DNA of 5,408 nucleotides. Origin: an uncultured Ruminococcus sp. Its GTDB lineage: Bacteria > Bacillota_A > Clostridia > Oscillospirales > Ruminococcaceae. A model generated the notes under the pieces. That model was not told the DNA's origin. It saw nothing but the letters and a program-made list of their open reading frames with translations, and made no database searches. Shown in pieces: positions 5,139 to 5,408 of this stretch. The DNA is taken from contig CALFMA010000269.1 of NCBI GenBank assembly GCA_937880065.1, positions 1-5,408 of the forward strand, read 5' to 3'. How positions within the stretch are numbered: position 1 is the stretch's first letter; every line of letters begins with the position of its first letter. The position numbers and the translations under genes are program-made.

Positions 5139-5408
5139 TTACCGTTGCCTGGGAGAGCCCTAAGCAGCTCTCCTTAAGACACAGGTAGGTAACAAAAGAA
5201 TTGGGTTCAGCATCATACCAAAATACCAAATAGTCAAAGCTGTTATAATCAACATACTCATTATCAGTTTCAGCATTACAAGCACCATTACTTATAAACA
5301 AATCATAATCAAATCCTTTACTAAAACCTATTCTTTATAAATAAAAACACTGTAACATGTGTAGACTTCGTCTCTCTACTTTGTTACGATAGATTCAAAA
5401 TCTGATAA
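5122..5408 (-). pseudogene. decayed minus-strand gene entering from the right edge
   Basis: Reading leftward from the right edge, the frame starting at 5408 gives LSDFESIVTK, an in-frame TAG (5376-5378), then RDEVYTCYSVFIYKE and a second TAG (5328-5330). A coding-like string resumes one phase away from 5334. It runs 70 residues to TGA at 5122-5124 and includes GFDYDLFISNGACNAETDNE, then YVDYNSFDYLVFWYDAEPNS. Restoring one base near 5331-5336 would join the two parts. The composition (Asp/Tyr/Phe/Asn-rich, soluble) is protein-like and the breaks look like ordinary decay: one nonsense change and one frameshift. There is no start codon with a ribosome site in the window, so the 5' end must lie beyond it. 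I do not recognise the family. The last ~20 residues coincide with a hairpin and may be past the original end. Confidence 0.5.
5151..5174. other. short GC-rich hairpin in the 3' flank
   Basis: GGAGAGC (5152-5158) and GCTCTCC (5167-5173) form a perfect 7-bp stem, extended by a G-T pair (5151/5174), around an 8-base loop. No T run follows on either strand, so it is not a standard terminator. It lies near the end of the decayed minus-strand gene and could be a degraded terminator or part of a repeated element. No function can be assigned. Confidence 0.4.

Noticed and set aside
5328..5336. Programmed ribosomal frameshift in the right-edge minus-strand gene
   Set aside because: No slippery heptamer or following structure is seen, and a separate in-frame TAG at 5376-5378 points to ordinary decay.

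Overview
The window looks like a piece of a low-GC Gram-positive (Firmicutes) chromosome. A gut or rumen clostridial lineage such as Ruminococcus or Lachnospiraceae is my best guess. The grounds are AT-rich intergenic DNA, strong GA-rich ribosome binding sites, a near-consensus sigma-A promoter, a BlaI/M56 pair and a lipoprotein with a Gram-positive style linker. No RNA gene, CRISPR array or intact transposase is visible.

Layout. Positions 1-676 hold the tail of a possible upstream gene (3-65) and an ORF (146-676) that reads as a broken, apparently chimeric alpha/beta-hydrolase. It ends at a good stem-loop terminator (about 679-732). Positions 737-1026 hold a possible minus-strand gene remnant (741-836). 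They also hold the control region of the next operon: a TTGACA-17-TATTAT promoter lying under a perfect 11-bp inverted repeat. Positions 1027-3187 are a two-gene operon: a BlaI/MecI-family repressor, then a BlaR1-like M56 membrane metalloprotease. The protease carries two tandem copies of an unassigned ~93-residue domain where classical BlaR1 has a penicillin-binding sensor. Positions 3188-3331 hold a second promoter. Positions 3332-4891 encode a 519-residue lipoprotein with a C-terminal Fes/IroE-type esterase domain. Positions 4892-5408 contain no intact gene. They contain minus-strand coding-like sequence with stop codons and frame breaks (a decayed gene entering from the right) and a GC-rich hairpin.

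How it may work. By analogy with BlaI/BlaR1, the M56 protein would sense something outside the membrane through its repeat domain and act through its zinc protease site to relieve repression by the BlaI-like protein at the inverted-repeat operator. The lipoprotein esterase next door is a plausible output, because it is adjacent, co-directional and surface-exposed, and its promoter carries a partial match to one operator arm. That link is inference. No beta-lactamase or penicillin-binding protein is visible.

The flanks look like accessory DNA. GC in sampled 60-base lines is about 25% in the hydrolase fragment, 35-37% in the BlaI/M56 operon and 47-52% in the esterase gene. Broken genes lie on both sides of the operon-plus-esterase block.
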